A DNA stretch of 24,216 nt from an uncultured Lachnospiraceae bacterium. Lineage in GTDB: Bacteria; Bacillota; Clostridia; Lachnospirales; Lachnospiraceae. The translations under genes were made by a program, and so were the position numbers. Each line of letters starts with the position of its first letter. Position 1 is the stretch's first letter. The DNA is taken from positions 1 to 24,216 of the forward strand of contig CAJKWK010000045.1 in NCBI GenBank assembly GCA_905203555.1, in the 5' to 3' direction. The notes under the pieces are model-generated. The model saw only the letters and a program-made list of their open reading frames with translations, was not told the DNA's origin and ran no database searches. Below, piece by piece: positions 1 to 7,624 of the stretch.

Positions 1-1
1 T

Positions 2-166
2 AACCGAGGCGGTTGGTTTGAAGCTCTGTGGATAAAACTGCGGAAACTCAAGAATAACCTCTCTTTACTTTCATCTGAAATCATTATAAACTCTAGTATA
101 ATACCAGAATCAACAGAAGCTATAGCAATCCGAAAAAGATTTCACAGGAAAGGATTTTTACGATGA
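2..166 (+). other. possible 3' end of a gene entering from the left edge
   Basis: One forward frame is open from base 2 to a TGA at 164-166, giving 54 codons. The TGA overlaps the ATG of the MerR gene as ATGA, which is the usual form of translational coupling. The encoded tail is basic near its end (IRKRFHRKGFLR), and I do not recognise a family. An AT-rich stretch of this length can stay open by chance, and a promoter-like TATAAT (97-102) lies inside it. It may therefore be plain upstream sequence of the MerR gene. Confidence 0.2.
75..102 (+). promoter_or_regulatory. weak candidate promoter of the merR-type gene
   Basis: A perfect TATAAT lies at 97-102. The best upstream partner is CTGAAA at 75-80 with a 16-bp spacer, which is a poor -35. 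No palindrome like the one at 4158-4174 is present here, so there is no sign that the regulator controls its own promoter by the MerR spacer mechanism. Confidence 0.3.
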
Positions 167-957
167 AAAAATATTTTAAAATCGGTGAAATTTCAAAACT
201 ATATAACATCGGTGTCGATTCGATCCGTTATTATGAAGAAATCGGAATCATTCACCCGGAACGATCCGAATCCGGATATCGCCATTATAGTATTCACGAC
301 ATCTGGAGGCTCAATGTCATTCGAGACCTCCGCTCTATTGGTTTTTCCATGGAGCAGATTCGAGAATATCTGGACAACCACAACACTGCCTCTTCGCTGA
401 AACTTTTAGAAGAAGAACAGAACGCAATACATAACCAAATGATATCGCTTCAAAAACTTTTAAATAATGTCGAACACCGCTTAGAAACCATCCGTTCAGC
501 CCAAACACTCCCCTTGCATGAAATCACTTTGATGACTTTGCCGGAACGCAGATGTCACCACTTACCCAAAGGCTACAGTGATGCAGGAGAAATGGATCTG
601 CTTATGAAACACCTCATAAACCTAAATCAAGAGCGGCTCTACATTATAGGCAGCAACCAGATCGGAACCGTCATCTCACATTCTGCCTTATTAAATCAAA
701 AAGCCCTGTCCTATCAATCAGTCTTTCTAATTGACGAACAAGGCTTAGAAGTCATTCCCGGAGGCGACTATCTCTGCGTGACTTATCGCGGAAACTACTC
801 CCAGAGTATTGACTGGGGATTAAAGTTGAACGATTATGCAAAAAAACATCAGCTTACTCCGGCCGGAGATTTGTTAGAACTGCTCTGGGTAGATATCCAC
901 ACGACTTCCGACGAAACTGAATACATTACACAATTGCAGTTTCCGGTAAAATATTAA
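163..957 (+). CDS. MerR family regulator with GyrI-like effector domain
   Basis: A 264-residue transcription factor of the BmrR kind. Residues 4-72 form the MerR winged helix-turn-helix (FKIGEISKLYNIG, then SIRYYEEIGIIHP, then GYRHYS). A helical linker follows at about 75-110 (dimer coiled coil). The C-terminal half, about 120-264, resembles a GyrI-like/BmrR effector-binding domain and ends in the typical strand LQFPVK. Such proteins sense lipophilic cations or drugs and activate promoters with over-long spacers by untwisting them. The start is supported by AGGAAAGGA upstream. The gene is convergent with the transporter chimera and overlaps its end by 32 bp. A promoter with exactly the architecture this family needs lies at 4149-4179, in front of the decayed exporter operon, and is the likely target. 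The gene itself looks intact. The ligand is unknown. Confidence 0.9.
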   Translation: MKKYFKIGEISKLYNIGVDSIRYYEEIGIIHPERSESGYRHYSIHDIWRLNVIRDLRSIGFSMEQIREYLDNHNTASSLKLLEEEQNAIHNQMISLQKLLNNVEHRLETIRSAQTLPLHEITLMTLPERRCHHLPKGYSDAGEMDLLMKHLINLNQERLYIIGSNQIGTVISHSALLNQKALSYQSVFLIDEQGLEVIPGGDYLCVTYRGNYSQSIDWGLKLNDYAKKHQLTPAGDLLELLWVDIHTTSDETEYITQLQFPVKY

Positions 958-1969
958 CTTTATATTTATTCGTTTGATCTCTTTGTTTTTTTGCAGTTGC
1001 AATTTCCATACGTCTTTCTTTTGTTTTTCCCATCCAAAGAAGTGTTGCTATCAACCCTATCACTGCCAACGCAGTAAGAATAGCAAAAAATACTTTATAC
1101 CCCATTGCACCTTGCCAACGATCTAAACACAAACCTGCTACCATAGGTGCAAACAACTCAACACTGTATCCAAGTGGTGTCAAAATAGAATTGGCCGTAC
1201 CTGTAATCTCCATTGGATAATCCCCTTCTTCCATGATAGCAAAATGCATAGATTGGCATCCATACATAGCTGCATATACACCTGCGCAAAATACAAGAAG
1301 AATCCAAATCATGGATGGTTTTCCAGGAGTGAAAATTACACCAACAAGCCCCACTACTAAAATTGCATAAGAGATTGCACAAACTTTGGAAGAGCCAATT
1401 TTATCTGCTGCAAAACCTGAAACGAAACAACCAACCGGACGGCAGTACTGTGAAAAATATCCCATTGCCGCTCCAATTACTGCTGTTGCTCCAAAAACTG
1501 CTGTTGCATAAGGGGTAATATAAAAGTAGCTACAACAAATTGCATAAGAACAAAAAATAATCAATACATGTAGCCATGTTGTTGGCATTTTCAATAATTT
1601 TTTCATTGCTGGAACATTAATCAACGCTGTTGTCTGACGTTCAAATTTTTCTTCTTTATAAAAAATAATCACTAAAATACCAAGAGCAATATTTATAGCT
1701 GAATAAACAACAATAACTGTCATAAGTGCAAAGTTTGTAGAAATTTTGGAAGATAATACTCCAAACATCGCCAATACAAGTGCTGACTGCACCATATTAG
1801 TAATTCCACGACCCCCTTCAAACAACGTTGTAGTGACTTTTCCCACAAGAAATGGAACAAGCACCATAAACGCGGTACTGATCACCGCTGCCGCCAAAAC
1901 CAAAACCAGACGGAGCCGATATGCTTTTAAATACCCTAATAACCGTTTCAATATCTCTGTATTTTTCAT
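926..1969 (-). CDS. chimeric transporter: ABC exporter N-terminus joined in frame to an MFS C-terminal part
   Basis: This 347-residue open frame looks like two unrelated transporters. Residues 1 to about 52 are the start of an ABC-exporter membrane domain: a basic N-terminus (ILKRLLGYLKAYRLR), then the first helix ending PFLVGKV. From about residue 54 the sequence is MFS-like. It has one helix at about 70-94, a charged central loop (YKEEKFERQ), and six helices of an MFS back half with an MFS-type loop (VSGFAADKIGSSKV) and PMEITGTANSI. The first four or so MFS helices and nearly all of the ABC subunit, including its ATPase, are absent. The ATG follows the restored stop of the upstream ABC gene by 1 base, as expected for a heterodimeric exporter pair. 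A deletion joining two same-strand genes at about 1800-1820 explains this. It is probably non-functional, but an assembly join is possible. The last 10 codons run antisense into the MerR gene. Confidence 0.75.
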   Translation of the reverse strand: MKNTEILKRLLGYLKAYRLRLVLVLAAAVISTAFMVLVPFLVGKVTTTLFEGGRGITNMVQSALVLAMFGVLSSKISTNFALMTVIVVYSAINIALGILVIIFYKEEKFERQTTALINVPAMKKLLKMPTTWLHVLIIFCSYAICCSYFYITPYATAVFGATAVIGAAMGYFSQYCRPVGCFVSGFAADKIGSSKVCAISYAILVVGLVGVIFTPGKPSMIWILLVFCAGVYAAMYGCQSMHFAIMEEGDYPMEITGTANSILTPLGYSVELFAPMVAGLCLDRWQGAMGYKVFFAILTALAVIGLIATLLWMGKTKERRMEIATAKKQRDQTNKYKVNILPETAIV

Positions 1970-3690
1970 ATCAAAGTGCCTCCTTCCCTAATTGAATCTC
2001 TGCAATTTCCTGATAAAGTGGGCAAGTTTCCAACAATTCCTGATGCGTTCCATTTCCGACAATCTGTCTCCACAACCAAAATCTGGTCTGCCTCCAAAAT
2101 AGTACTGATGCGCTGTGCAACCATGATCACCGTCGCATCCTCAATATGTTCTTTTAAATTTTGACGGAACTGCCTGTCTGTTTTCATATCCAACGCAGAA
2201 AAGCTGTCATCAAACAAATAAATCTCTGGCTTTTTCATCATCACTCTTGCAATCGCCATTCTCTGACGCTGACCACCGGAAAGATTCGTACCGCCCTGTG
2301 CGATTGCATCATGGTATCCATACTCCTTCTTACAGATAAATTCATCCGCACATGCAATTTGTGCCGCCAGTTTCCAATCTTCTTCTGTTCCATTTTCCTT
2401 TCCGAAATTCAAGTTCTCTGCGATATCACCGGAAAACAATACATTTTTCTGAGGCACATATCCGATCAGCGAACGCAGATCTTCTGTGCGGTACTCTTTT
2501 GCATTTACACCATCGATCAATACCTCTCCAAACATCGGATCATATAGTCTCGAAATCAGTTTCAAGATACTGGACTTTCCTCGTCCTGTTCCTCCGATGA
2601 TTGCCGTCACATCTCCCGGATTTGATACAAAACTCACATCTTTCAAAATCGGCTCATCTGCTCCCGGATAAGCAAATGTCACATGACGAAATTCTACCGT
2701 TCCATGCATCGGACGATTTTCCATTGAAAAATCTCCATCACAAATGGAGCTTTCTGTTTCCAAAACTTCCGCAATTCGCTTTGCACAGGCATAACTGGTC
2801 GGAAACATCATAATAACCAAAGAAAGCATCATAACAGAAGTCAATACCATACTGATATACTGGCTGTTTGCCACCAAAGAGCCCACTTCCATAGCACCTG
2901 TATCTACAAAATACGCACCCATTCCCAAAACTGCCGCTGTTGTAACACCAAAAATTACGCTGATCACCGGCATCAGAAGACTGGTGACACGCCCTGCTGC
3001 CATCGCTGTCATTGCATAATCCTTATTCGCCTCTTCAAACCGATCCGTTTCCGTTTTTTGTTTATCAAATGCCCGGATAACACGAACACCTTCCAAAGAC
3101 TCTAAAAACAATCGGTTAATCTGATCCAGTTTTTTTCTAAGCCGGATGGAATATCGGGATGCCAACACCATGATGATCATCAATGCAATCAGCAATACTG
3201 GAATAGCAACCAAAAGGACAGAACTCACTTTCCCGCCCGTAGCTGCTGAAAATACAAGCTCGGCAACTGCCATCATCGGCGCCAGAAGTCCCACTCACAG
3301 CAACAAAGTCAAAAAGTTCTGCACATTGGTAATATCCGAAGTACTTCTTGTCACAAGACTTGCAGTCCCGAATTTGTCCATTTCTGCCGCTGAAAAATCC
3401 TGCACTTTCTAAAACACTTGACTTCTCAACTGTGCAGCAAAATCCGTAGAAATATACGATGCAATTTTCACCGACAGAAAACTAATCACGCAGGATAATA
3501 CTGTGACTCCTTCCATAATCATCGCATACATCCAGATGACGCGATTTTCTCCTTCCGCTACTCCATGACTGATCATCTGTGCCAGAAATGACGGCAACAG
3601 CATCTGTCCGACTGCCGATAACAAAACCAGTGCAAATAATTTTACAATCTGGCTCGTCTTTAACTTTACTTTTGAAAATATGATTTTCAT
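1966..3690 (-). pseudogene. ABC exporter subunit with degenerate ATP site, broken by two stops and a frameshift
   Basis: Reading from the ATG at 3690, the protein is a standard exporter half: membrane domain, then ATPase. It is interrupted by TAG at 3411-3409 (after RSQVF) and TGA at 3297-3295 (after TLLL). The same frame continues with good exporter sequence after each stop. A third lesion near 2070-2072 shifts the frame. Beyond it the alternative frame restores the expected tail GNGTHQELLETCPLY and stops at 1973-1971, whereas the shifted frame runs to 1966. ATPase motifs are present: Walker A GGTGRGKSS, signature LSGGQRQR, Walker B LFDD followed by SFSALD, and VAQRIS. Asp replaces the catalytic Glu and Gln replaces the switch His, which is the known pattern of the non-catalytic site in heterodimeric exporters. 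Repaired length is about 573 codons, normal for the family. It lies 20 bp after the GNAT remnant, in the same operon. Confidence 0.85.
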
Positions 3691-3710
3691 ACCCTCTCAT
3701 TCTCCTTCCC

Positions 3711-4093
3711 TTATACTGTTGTTTTCTTTATAAGTCGAATCTTAGACAATTTAAAAAACAACTTTCCAAGCGCATATTCCTGCAGAGCAAGATATTCCTC
3801 GGTAGAAACAGTTCCGCCATAATTCAGAATCTCCATTTCGCCGCTCGCCCCCTCTATAAAAATATCAGAAGACGTAAATCCATTTTTCAGATAAAATCTT
3901 CGGCGTGCCGCACGCTGCTCCTTATTTTCTGCCGCATCATCCAAAGACTCGATCAGAAGAACTATTTTTTTATCCGCATATTGTCTACATACATTCTGCA
4001 TAATAAAACTTCCCGTTCCCGCTTTGGAAATGCCTCCATATAAATGTCTTTTATTTCCTTCCACTGTTGTGCATTGACTACTGTAAAATTCAT
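3711..4093 (-). pseudogene. GNAT family acetyltransferase remnant with internal deletion
   Basis: The gene begins at ATG 4093 with a good GGAGG site 5 bases upstream and reads MNFTVVNAQQWKEIKDIYME, then AFPKRER. At about 4015-4030 this frame loses homology. The C-terminal part continues in another frame from GTGSFIMQNVCRQYADKK through RRRFYLKNGF to a TAA at 3713-3711. That second part has the acetyl-CoA-binding GNAT look (a GTG loop followed by a helix, then YLKNGF). Family members are about 170-180 residues, and only about 130 codons remain, so some 50 residues of the central sheet are missing and the frame is broken. It is the first gene behind the MerR-type promoter and was probably part of a drug-modification/efflux operon. 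Confidence 0.75.
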
Positions 4094-4148
4094 CACTACC
4101 TCCATGCTTTCATTCTCTGTTTTATAAATCTCTCTTTCTTCATGGATC

Positions 4149-4179
4149 ATCATATGATGTACAGTAACTGTACAGTCAA
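4149..4179 (-). promoter_or_regulatory. MerR-type promoter with 19-bp spacer and palindrome
   Basis: Read on the minus strand: -35 TTGACT (4179-4174), a 19-bp spacer, and -10 TATGAT (4154-4149). The spacer is filled by the palindrome TGTACAGTTACTGTACA (4174-4158, 7-bp perfect arms, 3-bp centre). An over-long spacer with a centred dyad is the hallmark of promoters activated by MerR-family proteins. It reads into the GNAT/ABC operon, with a leader of about 50 bases. The regulator at 163-957 is the only MerR-type protein in the window and is the natural partner. Confidence 0.8.
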
Positions 4180-4202
4180 GCGTTTTTTTATAAAAAATAA
4201 AA

Positions 4203-4255
4203 GAAGGGGCTGTCGCTTTAACGATTAGTAAATCGTGAAGCGGCAGCCCCTTCTC
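4203..4255 (-). terminator. nested-hairpin terminator of the sugar/two-component operon
   Basis: Arms 4203-4219 and 4239-4255 pair over 17 bp with a single G-T wobble. The loop holds a second 6-bp stem (4222-4227 with 4232-4237). On the minus strand the hairpin is followed by TTTTATTTTTTAT, a good U-run. It lies 85 bp after the response-regulator stop and just before the MerR-type promoter, so it isolates the two operons. Confidence 0.85.
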
Positions 4256-4340
4256 TCTCAGCACGTTTTTTATTTAAATATACTATAGCACAGAGTCATC
4301 TTTTTCGCAATCAAAATTTCTATATTAGAAAATTTCTTGA

Positions 4341-5828
4341 TTAAACATTTTTTATATATTCTTTTGGACTGACTCCTGTTTCTTTTTTAAAGACTTTCGA
4401 AAAATACAAAGAATCTTGATAGCCTAGATAATTAGCCACATCCTTTACTTTCATTCTAGAATGCGCCAAAAGATGTTTTGCCTCTTCCATCTTTTTATAA
4501 TTTACATAATCCATCGGGGTCAAATCATAATAAGATTTAAAAATAGTACTCAAATAAGAAGGGACAAAGCCATATCGTTCTGCCAATTTTTGATTTGTAA
4601 TATTGGTACGAAAATTTTTATCCAGAAACTCTTTCATGCTTTTCGCAATTTGTTGTTTATCTCCACTTCCATTCTTTTCAGAAAAGAAATGTTCTCTAAT
4701 CAAAAATTCCAGTTCGTCTTTCATTTCCCCCACTGAACTGCTGTTTTCAAGAACGAACTGCAATTCGTCTTCAATCTCAAAATACTCTTGATTTCCCGGA
4801 TATTCTTGACATAATTTTGTTATAAAATATCGAAGATTATATACTGCTTCTTTATGTCCGACAGGACGGATCGTCAGCATATCCAATAACTCTTTCATCC
4901 CATCGATTACCGGATTAATCCCTTCAGCAATACATTTCTCTAAAATTCTATCTACCCGATTCTTAATTTTCTTTCCCTTTTCTTCGGGTCTAATCTCTTC
5001 TTCACAATACGCAAACACTGCACTTTTCATAAAAATCACATTCTTTTTCGTATAATTGCGAAGTTTTTCATAAGTTCCATACACATATTTAAGATTTACT
5101 GCTTCCCTACTGTAAACGATTGTCAGTGGACATGGCATTTCTCCTCGCCGATCGACCAAACGATTCAGACTGCTCAATTCCGGATCACACCCTTTTCTAA
5201 TAAAAATAATTTTCTCATTGATTTGTTTACCATCTACAATCCAGAAGCTTTCTACAGGAATAATCGTGCTGATTTTATTTGAAATATCCAACTGTTGAAA
5301 TAGCATCCCATAATCTTTATCATTTCCTGCTAAATATCCATTATATCCCAAGGTCAGAAGCGCCATACAATATGCCCTTGTCCTATCCTCTCCCCCCACA
5401 AAGCCAGTCAATGCCTTTTCCAAATCCTGTGCTTTTTCTTCAAAATCCCGTTTTTTGCATATCTGCATAATTCGATCTAACAGTATTTTTAAATCATTAT
5501 CCTTCAGAGGCTTCAACAGATAATCATAGACATTATTTGAAAATGCAGCCTTAACATATTCAAAGTCTTTATACCCGCTAAGTACAACCGGAATTACATC
5601 GATCTGTTTTTCATTCATGTATTCCAGCACTTCTATTCCACTCAGAACAGGAAGATTAATATCCACAAACATTACATCTATATCTTGCTTTTCTAATATC
5701 TCTATGGCTGTATATCCATTATCAGCAACAGCAGTTACTTTAAACGCCGGATTGATTTTTTCTATCTTTCTGCAGATACTTCTTTGAACCGGAGGTTCAT
5801 CTTCAACTACCATTACCTGTATCATCAT
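4341..5828 (-). CDS. response regulator, YesN type (REC plus AraC helix-turn-helix)
   Basis: A 495-residue DNA-binding response regulator. The receiver domain covers residues 3-122, with the acidic pair E9/D10, phosphoacceptor D56 (FVDINLP), the switch Ser in VVLSGYKDF and the conserved Lys in LLKPL. A long central region of about 250 residues carries no motif I recognise. An AraC-type double helix-turn-helix fills about 395-495, ending VANYLGYQDSLYFSKVF and TGVSPKEYI. The first ATG at 5828 and the next at 5825 are both served by GGAGG, and either may be used. The gene overlaps the end of the sensor kinase by 26 bp, so the pair is coupled. By analogy with YesMN-type systems it probably activates the upstream sugar ABC genes. 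Confidence 0.92.
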   Translation of the reverse strand: MMIQVMVVEDEPPVQRSICRKIEKINPAFKVTAVADNGYTAIEILEKQDIDVMFVDINLPVLSGIEVLEYMNEKQIDVIPVVLSGYKDFEYVKAAFSNNVYDYLLKPLKDNDLKILLDRIMQICKKRDFEEKAQDLEKALTGFVGGEDRTRAYCMALLTLGYNGYLAGNDKDYGMLFQQLDISNKISTIIPVESFWIVDGKQINEKIIFIRKGCDPELSSLNRLVDRRGEMPCPLTIVYSREAVNLKYVYGTYEKLRNYTKKNVIFMKSAVFAYCEEEIRPEEKGKKIKNRVDRILEKCIAEGINPVIDGMKELLDMLTIRPVGHKEAVYNLRYFITKLCQEYPGNQEYFEIEDELQFVLENSSSVGEMKDELEFLIREHFFSEKNGSGDKQQIAKSMKEFLDKNFRTNITNQKLAERYGFVPSYLSTIFKSYYDLTPMDYVNYKKMEEAKHLLAHSRMKVKDVANYLGYQDSLYFSKVFKKETGVSPKEYIKNV

Positions 5829-7602
5829 ACTTTCCTCCTATCACTATTCCAGCTCCATGCTCACTGTTCTCTATGTCAAAAATCAAATCCTCCCCATAAG
5901 CGATATAAAGCCGAACAAATACATTTTTCAAGGAAAGTCCTCCTATTCGGAGTTCTTTAATCAGTTCTGTCAATTCCTTATTACGAATTTCGTTGAGCTG
6001 TTCCTGAATTTGTTTCTGTTTTTCTGCTTCGATTCCACTTCCGTTATCCCGTATTCGTATTTCCCATACATTCTCCATGAAAAGAACCTGTATATCTATG
6101 ATCCATGGAAATGTTTTCTTCTTAAATCCATGTGCAAAACAGTTCTCAAGCAACGGCTGTATAATAAATCTCGGTATTCTAAAGGAACGTATTTCTCCTA
6201 CATAAACCATAGAATATCGAAATTTATCTTCATAACGTATCTTCATTAATTCAAGATAATTTTCAGCATATTTTATTTCTTCTTCAAATTCCGTATAATT
6301 TGCATTAAACCGCGTATTATAATGAATCATATCAGATAATTTCTCACATATTTCTGGTATCTTTTCACTTTCCCCATCTGTTGACATGGCAGAAACAACT
6401 GAAAGAATATTATGGATAAAATGAGGATTCATCTGTGCTTGAAGTGCAAACATCTGGCTCTGTATTTCATTTACCCTGCTGGTCATAACTCTTTCCATCG
6501 AATCCTGCAGTTTTTTTATCAAGCTGTCAAAAGCAAGATTGAGTTTCAAAAGTTCATTATCATTTTCCGAAGTGATCAAAGGTATTTCTTTCAAATTTTC
6601 ATCTGCATGCAGACTTCCAACTACATCACACAATCTGGCAATGGGCTCTGTTGTCTTTTTAATTACCTGAACCTGCCCCATCCATATAATAAAAATAATG
6701 CATATAATTAAAAGAAACATCCAGACAAATGTTGAAAACATACTGACGACCAATGCCGTATTTTTGGAAACAAGCACTATCGATATATGATATTCCTCAA
6801 ATTCATTCCAGATACTATAAACACCTTTCGAGATATATCCTGATTTCAGACTATTTGATGTTTTATATTTCCATGGCTCTCCATAAGTAAAAATGGGTTC
6901 ATCCCTATTTTCTTCAAAAATATAACATTCCGTTCCATCTGCAAGTACCTTTGAAAATGCATTTTGAAAAATTTCCATAGGTACCTGCACTTGTACATAT
7001 CCCAATCTTTCAGATGGAATAATTTGATAATCTTTGATTTCTCTAATTGCAGAAATAACAGAAACTTCATCATTTACATACGGATCCTGAACGTCTACTT
7101 TGAACATTTTCGCCTGCTTATTCTCCGTAAAAGCAACCTGTGCATTATCATAAAATTCTTGATTCTGACAATCTTTTTTCAGATATCCGTAATCTACTGC
7201 TCTCCCCGAAAATATAAAATTCTCTTGATCATCTAAAAGGCATATTCTTCCTATTGAATTTTGTTTCAGCATATAGGACATCATATACTGTTTCAATTCA
7301 GCATCTTGATCTGTATATTCATTAAAATAATTATTGCTTCCTGTATAATTTTGCACATCTCGAAACGTGTTGATAATAAAATTATTTGCGGCCAGCTGCA
7401 AGGCTACTTCATCTGCCAACTGCAGCGCGGTATCAACTTGCGAAACTGCTCCTTTCATCTGGACATTCATTTGTTCTTCAAAAGAACTGCGAACTTTTGC
7501 AAATGTATATCCGGCTGCCACAGCCGTCAATGCAACGATCACAGCCGCCACTATAATAATATTTTTTAGTATAATCTGTCTTTGAAATTTATATTTCTGC
7601 AA
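5803..7602 (-). CDS. sensor histidine kinase, YesM type
   Basis: Membrane sensor kinase of about 599 residues when begun at TTG 7602. The frame is open further up to 7686, but that would overlap the preceding oxidoreductase by 62 bp. The TTG has AGGA five bases upstream and begins 22 bp after the oxidoreductase stop, so I prefer it. Order: TM1 about 13-34; an extracellular sensor domain of about 245 residues; TM2 about 281-308; a HAMP-like linker; the His_kinase dimerisation motif ALQAQMNPHFIHN with phospho-His about 394; and an HATPase domain with N box PLLENCFAHGF and G boxes RDNGSGIE and GLSLKNVF. This layout fits kinases that sense extracellular sugars or their bound transporter proteins. 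The ligand is unknown. Confidence 0.9.
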   Translation of the reverse strand: MQKYKFQRQIILKNIIIVAAVIVALTAVAAGYTFAKVRSSFEEQMNVQMKGAVSQVDTALQLADEVALQLAANNFIINTFRDVQNYTGSNNYFNEYTDQDAELKQYMMSYMLKQNSIGRICLLDDQENFIFSGRAVDYGYLKKDCQNQEFYDNAQVAFTENKQAKMFKVDVQDPYVNDEVSVISAIREIKDYQIIPSERLGYVQVQVPMEIFQNAFSKVLADGTECYIFEENRDEPIFTYGEPWKYKTSNSLKSGYISKGVYSIWNEFEEYHISIVLVSKNTALVVSMFSTFVWMFLLIICIIFIIWMGQVQVIKKTTEPIARLCDVVGSLHADENLKEIPLITSENDNELLKLNLAFDSLIKKLQDSMERVMTSRVNEIQSQMFALQAQMNPHFIHNILSVVSAMSTDGESEKIPEICEKLSDMIHYNTRFNANYTEFEEEIKYAENYLELMKIRYEDKFRYSMVYVGEIRSFRIPRFIIQPLLENCFAHGFKKKTFPWIIDIQVLFMENVWEIRIRDNGSGIEAEKQKQIQEQLNEIRNKELTELIKELRIGGLSLKNVFVRLYIAYGEDLIFDIENSEHGAGIVIGGKYDDTGNGS

Positions 7603-7624
7603 ACTCTTTCCTCTCTCCCATGAG

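Noticed and set aside
1..162. Remnant of an insertion sequence or phage end at the left edge
   Set aside because: No terminal inverted repeat, transposase motif or target duplication was visible. The only structure is a 54-codon open frame and a TATAAT.
3290..3420. Stop-codon read-through or recoding in the ABC exporter gene
   Set aside because: Two different stop codons plus a separate frameshift in one gene point to decay rather than recoding, and the other genes of the window use TAA, TAG and TGA as normal stops.
4461..7585. Many forward-strand open frames opposite the sensor kinase and response regulator
   Set aside because: They lack ribosome sites and recognisable motifs, and they mirror the codons of the real minus-strand genes.
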